Below, in pieces: positions 24,123 to 33,106 of a DNA stretch of 34,561 nucleotides. The notes under the pieces were generated by a model. That model had not been told where the DNA came from, made no database searches, and saw only the letters and a list, made by a program, of their open reading frames with translations. Every line of letters starts with the position of its first letter. The first letter of the stretch is position 1. Source of the stretch: Candidatus Sifarchaeum marinoarchaea (GTDB taxonomy: Archaea > Asgardarchaeota > Sifarchaeia > Borrarchaeales > Borrarchaeaceae); the NCBI GenBank assembly GCA_016294985.1, contig JAECRW010000003.1:1-34561 (forward strand), given 5' to 3'. The translations under genes and the position numbers were made by a program.

Positions 24123-25274
24123 ATGAATATTGAAGGGCATATTGATGAACTTCGAGCTCAATTTCCGGTCATAAAACGCTATACCTATTTGAATCACGCA
24201 GCGGTGGGACCTCTTCCGCAACGTGTGCTTGATGAAGTGAGTAGGATAAATCAAGATAAGGGGTACAGCGGAGGACTTCACTGGATGGATTGGGAGGAGG
24301 AAGCAGAAGAAACTCGAAAGATCATTGCAAGATTAATTAATGCACATCCCGAAGAAATTGCCTTCGTACAAAATACATCCGTAGGACTTTCAATCATAGC
24401 AAATGGATTAAATTGGGAAAAAACAGACAATATAGTCATAAACGATTTAGAATTCCCTTCAAATTTATTTCCCTGGCAAATTCAAGCAAAAAGACATAGA
24501 CTTGTAACAAAAACTGTACAAAATCGGAATGAAAAACTAGCTATGGAAGATTTCGAAGAAAAAATTGATAGGCATACGAAAATCGTGGCGGTAAGTCACG
24601 TACAGTTTAGCAATGGATTTAAAGTAGATTTACAACGTTTATCTAAGTTGGCACACGAGAATGGTGGATATGTTATAACAGACGCCGTACAAAGCCTTGG
24701 TCAAATGCCTATAGATGTTAAAAAATTAGACGTTGATTTCCTTGCAACAAGTGGATATAAGTGGCTGCTGTCGCCTATAGCTACAGGTTTTTTATATATC
24801 AAAAAGGATTTAATAGACGAAATCGAGCCATCTATTGTAGGTTATCGAACTGATGAGAATTATCACGAGTATTCCTATCGAACTATAAATCCTGCCAAAA
24901 ATGCACGCCGATTTGAGCATGGGCAGATTAATTTTCCTGGGATCGCTGGGATGCGAGCAGCAATTGAAATTCTTGAGAGTTTTGGCATTCATAATATCGA
25001 AAGACGAATTCGAGAACTAGTAGATCGCCTCATAATTGGCATTTCTGAATTAAAAGGGCTTAAAGTACTTTCATCTCTGAAACCAGAACACAGAAACGGC
25101 ATAGTCAAAGTCGGTGGTTTAGAAAGTCCAGATGAAGTAGTAACAAAACTCAAAGAGGATAATATCGTCATTTCCTCACGTGCGGGAGGACTCAGAATTT
25201 CACCGCATTTTTATAATACTGAAGGAGAAATCAAACAATTACTGGATGCATTATCTTTCCTCACTCAAAGTTGA
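24123..25274 (+). CDS. Class V aminotransferase (cysteine desulfurase/isopenicillin-N epimerase-like)
   Basis: This is a pyridoxal-phosphate enzyme of fold type I with 383 residues. The PLP lysine is Lys213 in TSGYKWL, the cofactor-binding Asp187 and Gln190 are in ITDAVQSLG, and the opening YLNHAAVGPLP is characteristic. I see no clear desulfurase active-site cysteine loop, so kynureninase-like, epimerase-like or selenocysteine lyase-like activity is equally possible. The ATG follows AAAGGTGATTGA. Its 3' end overlaps the convergent regulator gene by 24 nt. Confidence 0.88.
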   Translation: MNIEGHIDELRAQFPVIKRYTYLNHAAVGPLPQRVLDEVSRINQDKGYSGGLHWMDWEEEAEETRKIIARLINAHPEEIAFVQNTSVGLSIIANGLNWEKTDNIVINDLEFPSNLFPWQIQAKRHRLVTKTVQNRNEKLAMEDFEEKIDRHTKIVAVSHVQFSNGFKVDLQRLSKLAHENGGYVITDAVQSLGQMPIDVKKLDVDFLATSGYKWLLSPIATGFLYIKKDLIDEIEPSIVGYRTDENYHEYSYRTINPAKNARRFEHGQINFPGIAGMRAAIEILESFGIHNIERRIRELVDRLIIGISELKGLKVLSSLKPEHRNGIVKVGGLESPDEVVTKLKEDNIVISSRAGGLRISPHFYNTEGEIKQLLDALSFLTQS

Positions 25275-26255
25275 TGCAAATCGGTCAGTATGCCAATCGG
25301 ATTTTCGTGAGTGAGCAATTTTACCCTTTTTGCAGTATCCTTCGATTGTATCTCCTTGCAAATGCATTAACCGCTTTAGTATATTAATTACGGATCTTAC
25401 CTCAAAAGTATTTGCTGAAAAGCCTACTTGGTTGGAGATATATTTCCAAAGTTCTTCTTCTGATACTGCTATATTTTCGCATATTGTGGAGTTTTCAATT
25501 ATTTGAACAAATTGCGCAAGACGTTCAAATTTATCTAAGATTTTCAATGTTTTTTCGCCTTTCCCTGTGAGCTGATAATAGAGAACAAAAAAATCTTCTG
25601 GTAAAGGATTCGGTCCAGCCTTTACTACGACACCCCTTCTAGAAAGTTCTGAGAGGCGAGCTTGAACGCTTTTTTCGGCTAAACCAGTTATGTCGGCGAT
25701 TTCTTCGGCTGTCAATTTGAATTTTTCTGGATTTCCTTTAGTAAGGGCTTTTATAATTTCCGAATAATACGTAGGTAGTTTTTGCAAAGCAACTGTTGCT
25801 GTAGCATCTTTAATTTTGTATCTTATTCTTTCTGTTTGCACTATTTCTGCTTCTTTAAGTTGTCGCAACAGTATAGATGCAAATGTGCGTGAAACATCTA
25901 AGATTTTTTGCAACTGTTTGTTAGTTTTTGGTTCTCGGAGAGCGTTAATGCACTGTATTTTACCATTGACTTCCGAAATTTTCAACTTACCTAAAATAAC
26001 AACCGTTAAAACGCATATTGGTGTCGGTACACATGAATCGCCTGTTATTTCGACTAAATCTCGTCCTTGAAGTCTTAAAAGATATCTTGACAAAAATTTG
26101 CTACGGTATCGAGGAGCGTAATCAACAGTTTTCATAATGGTATCGATATCAGTGGTTCCATGCTTGTAGAGTCGATATAATACCTTTGCGCAAATATTAT
26201 TTCCCAGAGCTCGTATTGCTACTCCAGCAGAAACCAGAATAAGACCTCCTAGCAA
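25251..26255 (-). CDS. Multi-helix-turn-helix transcription regulator (unknown family)
   Basis: The protein has up to 334 residues, mostly helical, with at least two winged-HTH-like units: about 105-150 (TNKQLQKILDVSRTFASILL) and about 170-225 (TAEEIADITGLAEKSVQARL, then the wing-like RRGVVVKAG). The end is basic. The start is unclear: the first TTG at 26255 lies upstream of GGAGG (26249-26245), while 7 nt after that Shine-Dalgarno stands a CTG (26237). The opening (LILVSAGVAIRAL) is hydrophobic. It is divergent from an Lrp-type gene and convergent, with overlap, with the aminotransferase gene. It is probably DNA-binding; targets are unknown. Confidence 0.7.
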   Translation of the reverse strand: MLGGLILVSAGVAIRALGNNICAKVLYRLYKHGTTDIDTIMKTVDYAPRYRSKFLSRYLLRLQGRDLVEITGDSCVPTPICVLTVVILGKLKISEVNGKIQCINALREPKTNKQLQKILDVSRTFASILLRQLKEAEIVQTERIRYKIKDATATVALQKLPTYYSEIIKALTKGNPEKFKLTAEEIADITGLAEKSVQARLSELSRRGVVVKAGPNPLPEDFFVLYYQLTGKGEKTLKILDKFERLAQFVQIIENSTICENIAVSEEELWKYISNQVGFSANTFEVRSVINILKRLMHLQGDTIEGYCKKGKIAHSRKSDWHTDRFASTLSEER

Positions 26256-26403
26256 CTCAATCCAAGTAAGATCTAGAGTGCAAAGTATCTCGCATTTTAG
26301 AAAAACTTTTTGCGTTATTCGGCTATTTTCCTCGCGGATTCGGATTCAACCTTTATATTTTCGTATGAATATATATCAATTTCCGTTCTTACATGATGCG
26401 GTT

Positions 26404-26422
26404 ACGATTCCTATAAATACAT
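26404..26422 (+). promoter_or_regulatory. Promoter of the Lrp/AsnC gene
   Basis: CGATTCCTATAAATAC contains a TATA box (CTATAAATAC, 26411-26420) about 55 nt before the ATG. The divergent regulator gene faces AT-rich CCTTTATATTTT (26350-26361) in the same gap, so both regulators probably start from this region. Confidence 0.5.
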
Positions 26423-26474
26423 GATATGAAACATCAATGAATGAAATACAATATAATATTTACGAGGACATCAA

Positions 26475-26894
26475 ATGCTTGATGAAATTGATCAAAAAAT
26501 TGTTGAGCAATTACAAAAAGATGCTCGGCAAAAAAATACTGCCATAGCAGAAAAAATCGGTATTGCAGAATCAACAGTAAGAAAAAGAATCAAGGAAATG
26601 ATGCGGAATAGAATCATTTCTAGTTTTTCCGTGCAGTTGGATCCTACTGCAGTAGGTTATACGGTCGCCATTGTAGGAGTCGATACAGATCCTGCTAAAC
26701 TACTCGAAGTGGCAGAAAAGTTAACTTCATTTGAAGAAATACGCTCTGTACAACTTAGTACAGGAGATCATCATATAATGTGCGAAATTTGGGCAAAAGA
26801 AAAAAAATTATCCAAGTATATTGAAGAAATCAGCGTTCTTAAAGGCGTAGAAAAAGTATGTCCTGCAATTGTTATGGAGCGATTAAAACCATAG
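26475..26894 (+). CDS. Lrp/AsnC-family transcription regulator
   Basis: This 139-residue protein has the normal two-domain layout. The N-terminal winged HTH is DEIDQKIVEQLQKDARQKN followed by AEKIGIAESTVRKRIKEM. The C-terminal RAM ligand-binding domain holds VGVDTDPAKLLEVAEKL, STGDHHIMCEIWAKEKK and VEKVCPAIVMERLK. Such proteins form dimers to octamers and respond to amino acids. The ATG follows CGAGGACATCAA. It may also regulate itself and the divergent gene, as is common in this family. Confidence 0.93.
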   Translation: MLDEIDQKIVEQLQKDARQKNTAIAEKIGIAESTVRKRIKEMMRNRIISSFSVQLDPTAVGYTVAIVGVDTDPAKLLEVAEKLTSFEEIRSVQLSTGDHHIMCEIWAKEKKLSKYIEEISVLKGVEKVCPAIVMERLKP

Positions 26895-26928
26895 AATAAA
26901 TATTTACAGAACAGCAAGATCGTAGAAA

Positions 26929-27741
26929 TCAATATATACCCATGCAAATTTTTTCAAAAACTTTTTGCAAGCATGATAATCGTGAAATTTCATTTTGCAA
27001 TTGAGAGATAATCTCGTTAATGATTTTATAGTCCTTTATAAAATTGAGTGCTGAATAATGAACATTGTAGAGTAGCAGACCCCAAGCAGGTGCTGGAGGA
27101 ATTCCTTTTTTAGGAATATAGCTTGGATCCAAAAGTTTTTGGAACTCACTTGAGGTTATTAAACTTTTACTAACTAAAACTAGCACAAGAACGATTTTTC
27201 GTACCATTTCCCATAGGAAACTTTTTCCTATGACATCAAACTGAAGGATGTTATGTATCTTTTTGAGTTTTAGTTGAATTATTTCTCTCATCGGACTAGT
27301 ATGATGATTGACTTTTGAAAGATTTTTAAAATTGTGAATACCGATTAGATGATCTGCGGCGTTTTTCATTTTTTCTAAATTCATAGTCTCCTCATAAGGC
27401 AAGAAATATTTGTAATGCTTAGAAAGTGCATCAAACCTTGGGTTGAATTCCTCTGAAACTTGTGAAATTGCCCAAACGCGTATATCTCGTGGGAGATTGG
27501 CATTTAATTGTCCTAATATTACTTTTTTAGAGGTTGAGAACGCAATTACCTGCCCTAAAGCATGAACTCCTCTGTCAGTCCTCCCAGCCGCCCTATAGCG
27601 AAAAATTTCGGAGTCTTCAATAAGTTCTGCATTTTGAAATGCTTTAAAAAGACATCCTTCGATTGTTTTTAACTTCTTCTGTCGCTGAAACCCATAATAA
27701 TTCGTTCCGATGTAGAAAACCTTAAGTGCGTAGCGAGGCAC
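26929..27741 (-). CDS. truA: tRNA pseudouridine synthase A
   Basis: This enzyme modifies uridines in the anticodon arm (positions 38-40 in TruA). It has 270 residues. The catalytic motif GRTDRGVHALGQV is at about 53-65 with Asp56; the N-terminal YIGTNYYGFQRQ and the later FDALSKHYKYFLP, LIGIHNFKNLSK and FLWEMVRKIV blocks all fit. The start is GTG at 27741; no strong Shine-Dalgarno is seen, but it lies 23 nt after mobB and is probably co-transcribed. In this organism at least one tRNA has an intron inside the anticodon stem, so the order of splicing and modification would matter. Confidence 0.94.
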   Translation of the reverse strand: MPRYALKVFYIGTNYYGFQRQKKLKTIEGCLFKAFQNAELIEDSEIFRYRAAGRTDRGVHALGQVIAFSTSKKVILGQLNANLPRDIRVWAISQVSEEFNPRFDALSKHYKYFLPYEETMNLEKMKNAADHLIGIHNFKNLSKVNHHTSPMREIIQLKLKKIHNILQFDVIGKSFLWEMVRKIVLVLVLVSKSLITSSEFQKLLDPSYIPKKGIPPAPAWGLLLYNVHYSALNFIKDYKIINEIISQLQNEISRLSCLQKVFEKICMGIY

Positions 27742-27764
27742 TCAGAAACACCAAATGAGCAAGG

Positions 27765-28550
27765 TTACTCAAGTTGAATTTGAAGGTCAATTTCTCGAAT
27801 TTTTTCGGGAACTTCTTTAAGTTCCTTAATAACTCCCATAACAACTGCACGAAACAGATCCTGAACGAACCCTTTCATCACAATATTCTTTCCATCTATT
27901 GTCAAGTCCACTTTGGTGAACATTGTTATACATTGTCTAACGTCTGCCTCACCTGCACGGACAGCTTTAGCAAGATCTTCACAAGTATCATAACCACAAG
28001 ATTTACAGTCAATGCCCGGTAACTGATTGACAAAAATAGTCTGTGCACGAGATTCAAGAAGATTTACTAATTTTTCACTTTCATTTATTTTAACTACCGG
28101 AGCATCGAGATCTAGTTTCTTGAGTTCCTCCGGTTTTTCAACTATCCTTCCAGAAACTGCGATTAAATTTTCCAGATTAATATTTTCCAAATCTTCTGCA
28201 GCATCTGCAACAATAATTTTCGGATATTTTGAATGGCGGAATCCCTCAATTATAACATAGTCTAAATTCTTTGGAAGTTTGTCTAATGCAGTTTCTGGAA
28301 TTATAGGGAGCTCTGATGAATTCCAAATAGTAAGGAGTTCAGAATCTGTTATTACTCCCGTAGCAGAAGCCCCTGCTGTAATGTGTTTCCACGTATCTTT
28401 CTTAGGGGTATCAAATGTACCACCATGAATATGTTTAACTGTTCCAATACGAAGACCCTTTTCTGTTAAGTTTTTAACCAATCCTTCTACTACAGTTGTT
28501 TTACCGACGTTTCTCTTTGGACCGACAACGCAAACTATGTATGTGAACAT
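27765..28550 (-). CDS. mobB: MobB-type GTP-binding protein with C-terminal 4Fe-4S motif
   Basis: This protein is related to the molybdopterin-guanine dinucleotide biosynthesis adapter MobB, a P-loop GTPase used when making the molybdenum or tungsten cofactor. It has 261 residues. Walker A is GPKRNVGKTT (10-19), then VKHIHGGTFDTPKKDTWKH and the family block IIEGFRHSKYPKI. The C-terminal region carries Cys182-x2-Cys185-x4-Cys190-x16-Cys207, the pattern of a 4Fe-4S domain, so it is longer than bacterial MobB. The ATG follows GGTGAGAT. No other molybdenum genes lie in the window. Confidence 0.86.
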   Translation of the reverse strand: MFTYIVCVVGPKRNVGKTTVVEGLVKNLTEKGLRIGTVKHIHGGTFDTPKKDTWKHITAGASATGVITDSELLTIWNSSELPIIPETALDKLPKNLDYVIIEGFRHSKYPKIIVADAAEDLENINLENLIAVSGRIVEKPEELKKLDLDAPVVKINESEKLVNLLESRAQTIFVNQLPGIDCKSCGYDTCEDLAKAVRAGEADVRQCITMFTKVDLTIDGKNIVMKGFVQDLFRAVVMGVIKELKEVPEKIREIDLQIQLE

Positions 28551-28718
28551 CTAATCTCACCTGGCTTTCTTAATCCAATAAGGGATAATTTCAATAGATT
28601 ATGTGGAAGTTTTAGGCTTCAACAAATGAGAAAAAACACTACACTTATATGTTTAACCTGTGCGGATTTATTTGCGATTTGAGACTACTTATTTACAAAG
28701 AGTATTGCTGTAGATCGA

Positions 28719-29180
28719 TTAAAGGTTTTTGATGACGTCATCCTTGTCCATAACAATATGGCAGTAATAGCAGCGTATGCGAAGGGGTTCCTCACTTCTG
28801 ATTATAAAATGCGGTTCTACAGGTTCCTTCGTATTAGTGACGCAATTGGGATTAATACAACGTGGATAAGCTTTTACGGTCTTAGGAAGTTTCACTCTAT
28901 TTTTTTCTACAACTTTAAAGTCTCGAATGATGTTAATTGTTGCATTAGGAGCGATTAAAGCAATAATATCAACTTCCTGCGGCTCCAATTCACGATCTTC
29001 AATTTTTACGATATCTTTTCGGCCAGCTTTGCTACTTGGAACATTAATAGCAATGGAAATGGTGTTACCTTCCTTTCCAGATATACCACAAATTTTCAAG
29101 ACAGTTAAGGCATTTCCAGCGGGAATATGGTCAATCACTGTCCCATTACGTATCTTTCTAACTCTTAGTTCATCTTCTAT
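28719..29180 (-). CDS. pyrI: Aspartate carbamoyltransferase regulatory chain, probable AUA start
   Basis: This is the regulatory subunit that binds nucleotide effectors and attaches through a zinc domain to the catalytic trimer (PyrB). With an ATA start at 29180-29178 it has 153 residues, the family's usual length, and begins EDELRVRKIRNGTVIDHIPAG, which matches the expected N-terminus. GGAGGG lies 6 nt upstream of the ATA. The only standard start in frame is a GTG at 29138, which would cut 14 conserved residues and has no Shine-Dalgarno. Zinc cysteines are 108, 113, 137 and 140. pyrB lies divergently next door rather than in the usual pyrBI order. Confidence 0.94.
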   Translation of the reverse strand: MEDELRVRKIRNGTVIDHIPAGNALTVLKICGISGKEGNTISIAINVPSSKAGRKDIVKIEDRELEPQEVDIIALIAPNATINIIRDFKVVEKNRVKLPKTVKAYPRCINPNCVTNTKEPVEPHFIIRSEEPLRIRCYYCHIVMDKDDVIKNL

Positions 29181-29285
29181 GGAAAGCCCTCCATATAGCT
29201 TGTCTTTTAGAGTTGATCATAATCTTCTCTTTAAAATGTTTTACTAATTTGTCGTAGATTTTTTCTCTTATCCATTATTAAACTA

Positions 29286-29348
29286 AGTCTTTTATCTATG
29301 ATATTAAATCCTAAGTTTTCGGAAATTAAAAATTAAAAAGATAAGACT
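29286..29348. promoter_or_regulatory. Divergent pyrI-pyrB control region with imperfect inverted repeat
   Basis: AGTCTTTTATCT (29286-29297) and AGATAAGACT (29339-29348) are inverted copies differing only by an extra TT. They flank an AT-rich stretch (ATTAAAAATTAAAA) that could hold the pyrB TATA box. They lie about 60-120 nt upstream of pyrB. A shared operator is possible. Confidence 0.3.
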
Positions 29349-29404
29349 ATCAAAATAATTACAAAGAGAATTAATTATCACACATTCTTGAAGAGGCGAA
29401 AAAC

Positions 29405-30319
29405 ATGGATTTTTCTGGGCGGCATATTATGTCCATTCAGGACTTTTCACGTGATGAACTTGAACATATTTTCAAAGTAGCAAGTGAAATGGAAAATTAT
29501 GTTAAAACAGGAAGTGATATTCTCAAAAATAGAATTTTGGCAACTCTTTTTTTCGAACCATCCACAAGGACTCGTCTTTCTTTCACTTCCGCTATGTACC
29601 GCCTTGGTGGAAATGTTTTAGGTTTTGATGATCCTAAGATGAGTTCTTTCAAAAAGGGGGAAACTCTTGTTGATAGTATCCGTGTCATAGAATCATATGC
29701 AGACGCAATTGTAATTAGACATACTATTGAGGGGAGTGTGACGCTAGCGGCTGAGTATTCGAATGTACCGATCATCAATGCTGGTTCTGGAACGCTTGGT
29801 CACCCCACGCAAGCCATGTTAGATCTTTTCTCAATTCTTAGGGAAAAAAATACGATTGATGGGCTTACAATTGGTATACTTGGGGATCTAAAATTTGGAA
29901 GAACTGTGAAATCACTTGCTTATGGTTTAGCTAATTATGATGTTAAACTGGTTTTCATAGCCCCAGAACTGCTGAGGATGCGCCAAGATGTCTTAGAAGA
30001 TTTAAGCGAAGCAGGGAAATCAATTCGTGAGGTATCAGAACTCGATGAGATCATATCTGATCTTGATGTATTATATGTTACACGAATACAAGAAGAAAGA
30101 TTTCCTGATCCTTCAGAATATGAAAAGGTTAAAGGATTCTATGTGATTGATCGCCGTACCTTAAAATCTACAAAAGAAGATCTAATTATCCTGCATCCAT
30201 TACCACGAGTAGGCGAAATCGCGAAGGATGTAGATTCTACAAAACATGCAAGATACTTTAAACAAAGTTATTACGGCCTAGTAGTTAGAATGGCGCTCCT
30301 TTCATTAATCATGTCCTAG
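29405..30319 (+). CDS. pyrB: Aspartate carbamoyltransferase catalytic chain
   Basis: This catalyses the first committed step of pyrimidine synthesis (carbamoyl phosphate plus aspartate to carbamoylaspartate). It has 304 residues. The carbamoyl-phosphate motif FFEPSTRTRLSF covers 49-60, the SFKKGETL loop has Lys84, HPTQ is at 133-136, and HPLPR at 264-268 closes the active site. The ATG follows GAGGCGAAAAAC. The regulatory chain gene is divergent, 224 nt away, so balanced expression would need shared control of two promoters. Confidence 0.97.
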   Translation: MDFSGRHIMSIQDFSRDELEHIFKVASEMENYVKTGSDILKNRILATLFFEPSTRTRLSFTSAMYRLGGNVLGFDDPKMSSFKKGETLVDSIRVIESYADAIVIRHTIEGSVTLAAEYSNVPIINAGSGTLGHPTQAMLDLFSILREKNTIDGLTIGILGDLKFGRTVKSLAYGLANYDVKLVFIAPELLRMRQDVLEDLSEAGKSIREVSELDEIISDLDVLYVTRIQEERFPDPSEYEKVKGFYVIDRRTLKSTKEDLIILHPLPRVGEIAKDVDSTKHARYFKQSYYGLVVRMALLSLIMS

Positions 30320-30364
30320 CACTGTTTTCTTTTCTAGCTCACACTTTTTTTGAAATTGGACTTA

Positions 30365-32200
30365 TCAGAAGAAGAAAATGAGGAAAATTACAGAAGAAAG
30401 ATAAAGTACCGCAAAAAGGACAGGGAAAGTCGTTTTGGCGACATGTGCGGCCTTTGCAACTCCTTCCAAAAGGTTTTCAAAGCTTCTCTCTCCAATTATC
30501 TTTACATTTTCTAGAGTCCCTTTAATCACTCCAACTTCAACTTCCTCAAGGTTCTCACTAGCCTGTTTTATGCCTTCGCGAACATACGCGACAATTTTTT
30601 GATGGTCAATTACTTCTCCAATAGGATGATAACCACTTCTACTCGGACCTAATGCATTTACAGTATGCGTATCTGATGTCATAACCTCAATTTCATCCAT
30701 TTCTTTTATGTTTTGAATGATTTTTTCTCTGAGGCCAATAACCATATTATTGCTATCGAAAAGAACATAAGCGGCTCTTTGTCCAGCGACATTAACGAGC
30801 AATACTGCAATTCCACATTCGCCCATTCCTTCTTCTTTCTTTATGTCTGGATATAAACGATGAATTCCTATTTTAAGTTCAGAACTCTCTTGTTTTTGGA
30901 TTTTTTCTATTGCTTTTTCTCCATCGATTAGTAATTGATTCGCAAGTTCTGATCCCGGAAATATATAAGGCGAATCGTCACCCAAGCAATTATGGGCATC
31001 TATTATGGCAATCTCTGTTCCAAAATGACTTTTTATAAGGTCAATTAAGGATAATCCTACCTCAAGCGAAATATCCTCCATTGTTTTAGGAGATCGTGTG
31101 GCTATCAAAACAATTTTTTCATTGAATTTTTGGCAGCTTATCTGGAATTCTTCACCTATTATTCTTACAAAAGGAGTCGCTGACGATTTAAACACGATCT
31201 CTTTTGTGAGCAGATTCTGTATTTGTGACAGCACTTTTTCATTTTCTCTCTGGCTTACAAGGTTTAACGCGTGCGTTGAAGGACCGTGAAACACCAATAC
31301 TTCACAATTAAATTCTTCTTTCAACTTCTTGCTTAAATAGAAAGGCAAATTACTACTTCCCACATCCTTAAATGGACCTGGATGGAAGGAAGGGATAATA
31401 AATATGGATTTTAACTCTTTTTCTCGACGAAAGAGAAGTATAGTGATTGGGAGACTCGTTACTTCTCCTATGTCTTCAAGGAGTGCCTCTAAGTCATCAC
31501 CTTTTCCTGAAAACCAGTCCTTAACAAATGCACGAAAGAGGGCGTCTCCATGCACTCCAACTATCTTTTTTACAGAATTACTAACATTTTTGAGATAGAG
31601 ATACATTCCAAGCAGTAGAGCAACTGAAATTATGCCAAATGCCAAAAAAATAGGAATTCGATCATCATTGTTGAACTTCAGCCAAGTAAATGCTACCAGA
31701 CTAAGTAACGGATGAATAAACGTGTGAAATAACGTATTACCTATGGTTTGTGGTGTTAGAAATGTAAATGCGAGATATCTCAAAATAACTATGGTTGCCA
31801 CTCCAAGAATAGCCGATGAAAGAAGAAGTCTATCAGATTGAAAGATTGACATGCTAATTCTTCCAAAAAGGAGTATTATTCCTAAGAAGACGTTACAAAT
31901 CACACCGGTTGCAATCAAACGACGTATTGTTAAAACGCTGCGATATTCGCCGAGAAGTGAATATGAAACGATGGCAGAGGCAAATATTGGAAGAAGAAAA
32001 ATCGTTAAACCAAATAGAAACATATCAGTTATCATATTCAAAAAAGAGGTAATAGGAAATTCCAATAGGATTAAACCGTAAATAACACTTGAGATAAAGG
32101 CTATCAAAACCAAACTACTACTCGAAGGAACTGAGAAAAGGCTTTTGTACAAGCCGACAACCCTTGATACATTTTTTGTATGATAGGACTGATCATCCAT
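30365..32200 (-). CDS. DUF2070-family membrane protein
   Basis: This archaeal membrane protein has 611 residues from the ATG at 32200, chosen because GAGGG lies 7 nt upstream; a TTG at 32275 would add 25 residues without a signal. The N-terminal half has about six membrane segments (for example LVLIAFISSVIYGLILLEF, and LLSSAILGVATIVIL). A soluble domain of about 330 residues follows, rich in His/Asp motifs: FHPGPFKDVGSS, FHGPSTHALNL, DAHNCLGDD, SDTHTVNALGP and SGYHPIGE. These look like metal-binding residues. One membrane segment closes the chain. The family is restricted mainly to archaea, and its function is unknown. Confidence 0.85.
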   Translation of the reverse strand: MDDQSYHTKNVSRVVGLYKSLFSVPSSSSLVLIAFISSVIYGLILLEFPITSFLNMITDMFLFGLTIFLLPIFASAIVSYSLLGEYRSVLTIRRLIATGVICNVFLGIILLFGRISMSIFQSDRLLLSSAILGVATIVILRYLAFTFLTPQTIGNTLFHTFIHPLLSLVAFTWLKFNNDDRIPIFLAFGIISVALLLGMYLYLKNVSNSVKKIVGVHGDALFRAFVKDWFSGKGDDLEALLEDIGEVTSLPITILLFRREKELKSIFIIPSFHPGPFKDVGSSNLPFYLSKKLKEEFNCEVLVFHGPSTHALNLVSQRENEKVLSQIQNLLTKEIVFKSSATPFVRIIGEEFQISCQKFNEKIVLIATRSPKTMEDISLEVGLSLIDLIKSHFGTEIAIIDAHNCLGDDSPYIFPGSELANQLLIDGEKAIEKIQKQESSELKIGIHRLYPDIKKEEGMGECGIAVLLVNVAGQRAAYVLFDSNNMVIGLREKIIQNIKEMDEIEVMTSDTHTVNALGPSRSGYHPIGEVIDHQKIVAYVREGIKQASENLEEVEVGVIKGTLENVKIIGERSFENLLEGVAKAAHVAKTTFPVLFAVLYLSSVIFLIFFF

Positions 32201-32460
32201 TTTGCTACCCTCATCGCTTGTTTGAGCTCGTGTATATTGGTTAATCTTCGTATTTTTTCTGATCATTTTTGCCAAAATTCATTTGGATCAATCAACTACA
32301 AACTCGAAAGAGAAAAGTATGAATTCTTTAGTACTTTCAAAGAATTTAAAAAACTTTACACAAACATCATCAATTGAGAGAAGGAAAGGCGACACACAAG
32401 ATTTTTTGATAAAGAGGGGTTATTTCAACTTACTGCGTCAATAGTAAACGGTGAAAAATC

Positions 32461-33021
32461 ATGAGTGAAAAATATCTCTCGATATCCAACGGAGAGAGAT
32501 GTCCCGTATGTGACAATTCAACAATGAAAGTTACTGCAAGAGAGATTGAAGTTCCACATTTTGGGTACACCTTGTTATATTCGAGTCTCTGTCGCAACTG
32601 TGGATTTCGACAAAGCTGGTCATATCCGCTTGAGGCACGTTCACCTCATAGATACACGTTATATGTTTCAGAACCTTCTGATTTAACCTCACGGGTAATT
32701 AAGTCAAACACAGCATCGATAAAAATACCAGAGCTTGGGTTCAGTTTAGAATCCAAGATGTCATCCGACCCTTTTATAACAAATGTTGAAGGTGTACTTC
32801 AAAGAGCTAAGTCTGCTATGCAAACGTTAAATTCATGGGCAGAGTCTCAAGAGGAAAAAGAAAAAATTAAAAAAATAATATCAGATATAGATCTTGCTAT
32901 AGCAGGAGAACTCTCTTTTACATTGATTATTGAAGATCCGCTTGGAATAAGCACCATAAAAGCAACAAATCCAAAAAAATTAAAAATAGAAGAATTAAGT
33001 TCATCGGAGGACCTCCAGTAG
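32461..33021 (+). CDS. ZPR1-type zinc-finger protein
   Basis: This 186-residue protein contains one ZPR1 unit: zinc finger CPVCDNST (Cys14, Cys17) and CRNCGFRQ (Cys44, Cys47), with the family spacer EVPHFGYTLLYSSLC, followed by the beta-rich domain (SASIKIPELGFSLES-like) and the closing helical part. In eukaryotes ZPR1 acts as a folding chaperone for EF-1A; archaeal single-unit forms are less well studied, so a link to the EF-1A in this window is inference. The ATG at 32461 has only a weak purine run upstream. Confidence 0.9.
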   Translation: MSEKYLSISNGERCPVCDNSTMKVTAREIEVPHFGYTLLYSSLCRNCGFRQSWSYPLEARSPHRYTLYVSEPSDLTSRVIKSNTASIKIPELGFSLESKMSSDPFITNVEGVLQRAKSAMQTLNSWAESQEEKEKIKKIISDIDLAIAGELSFTLIIEDPLGISTIKATNPKKLKIEELSSSEDLQ

Positions 33022-33106
33022 TTTTTAAACCTTACTGGCAGGAATATAGAAGTTTTTTTCCCAATTTTCTAGTTTAAGTCATTTAGCTTCAAGTTCTCCG
33101 TGAAGG

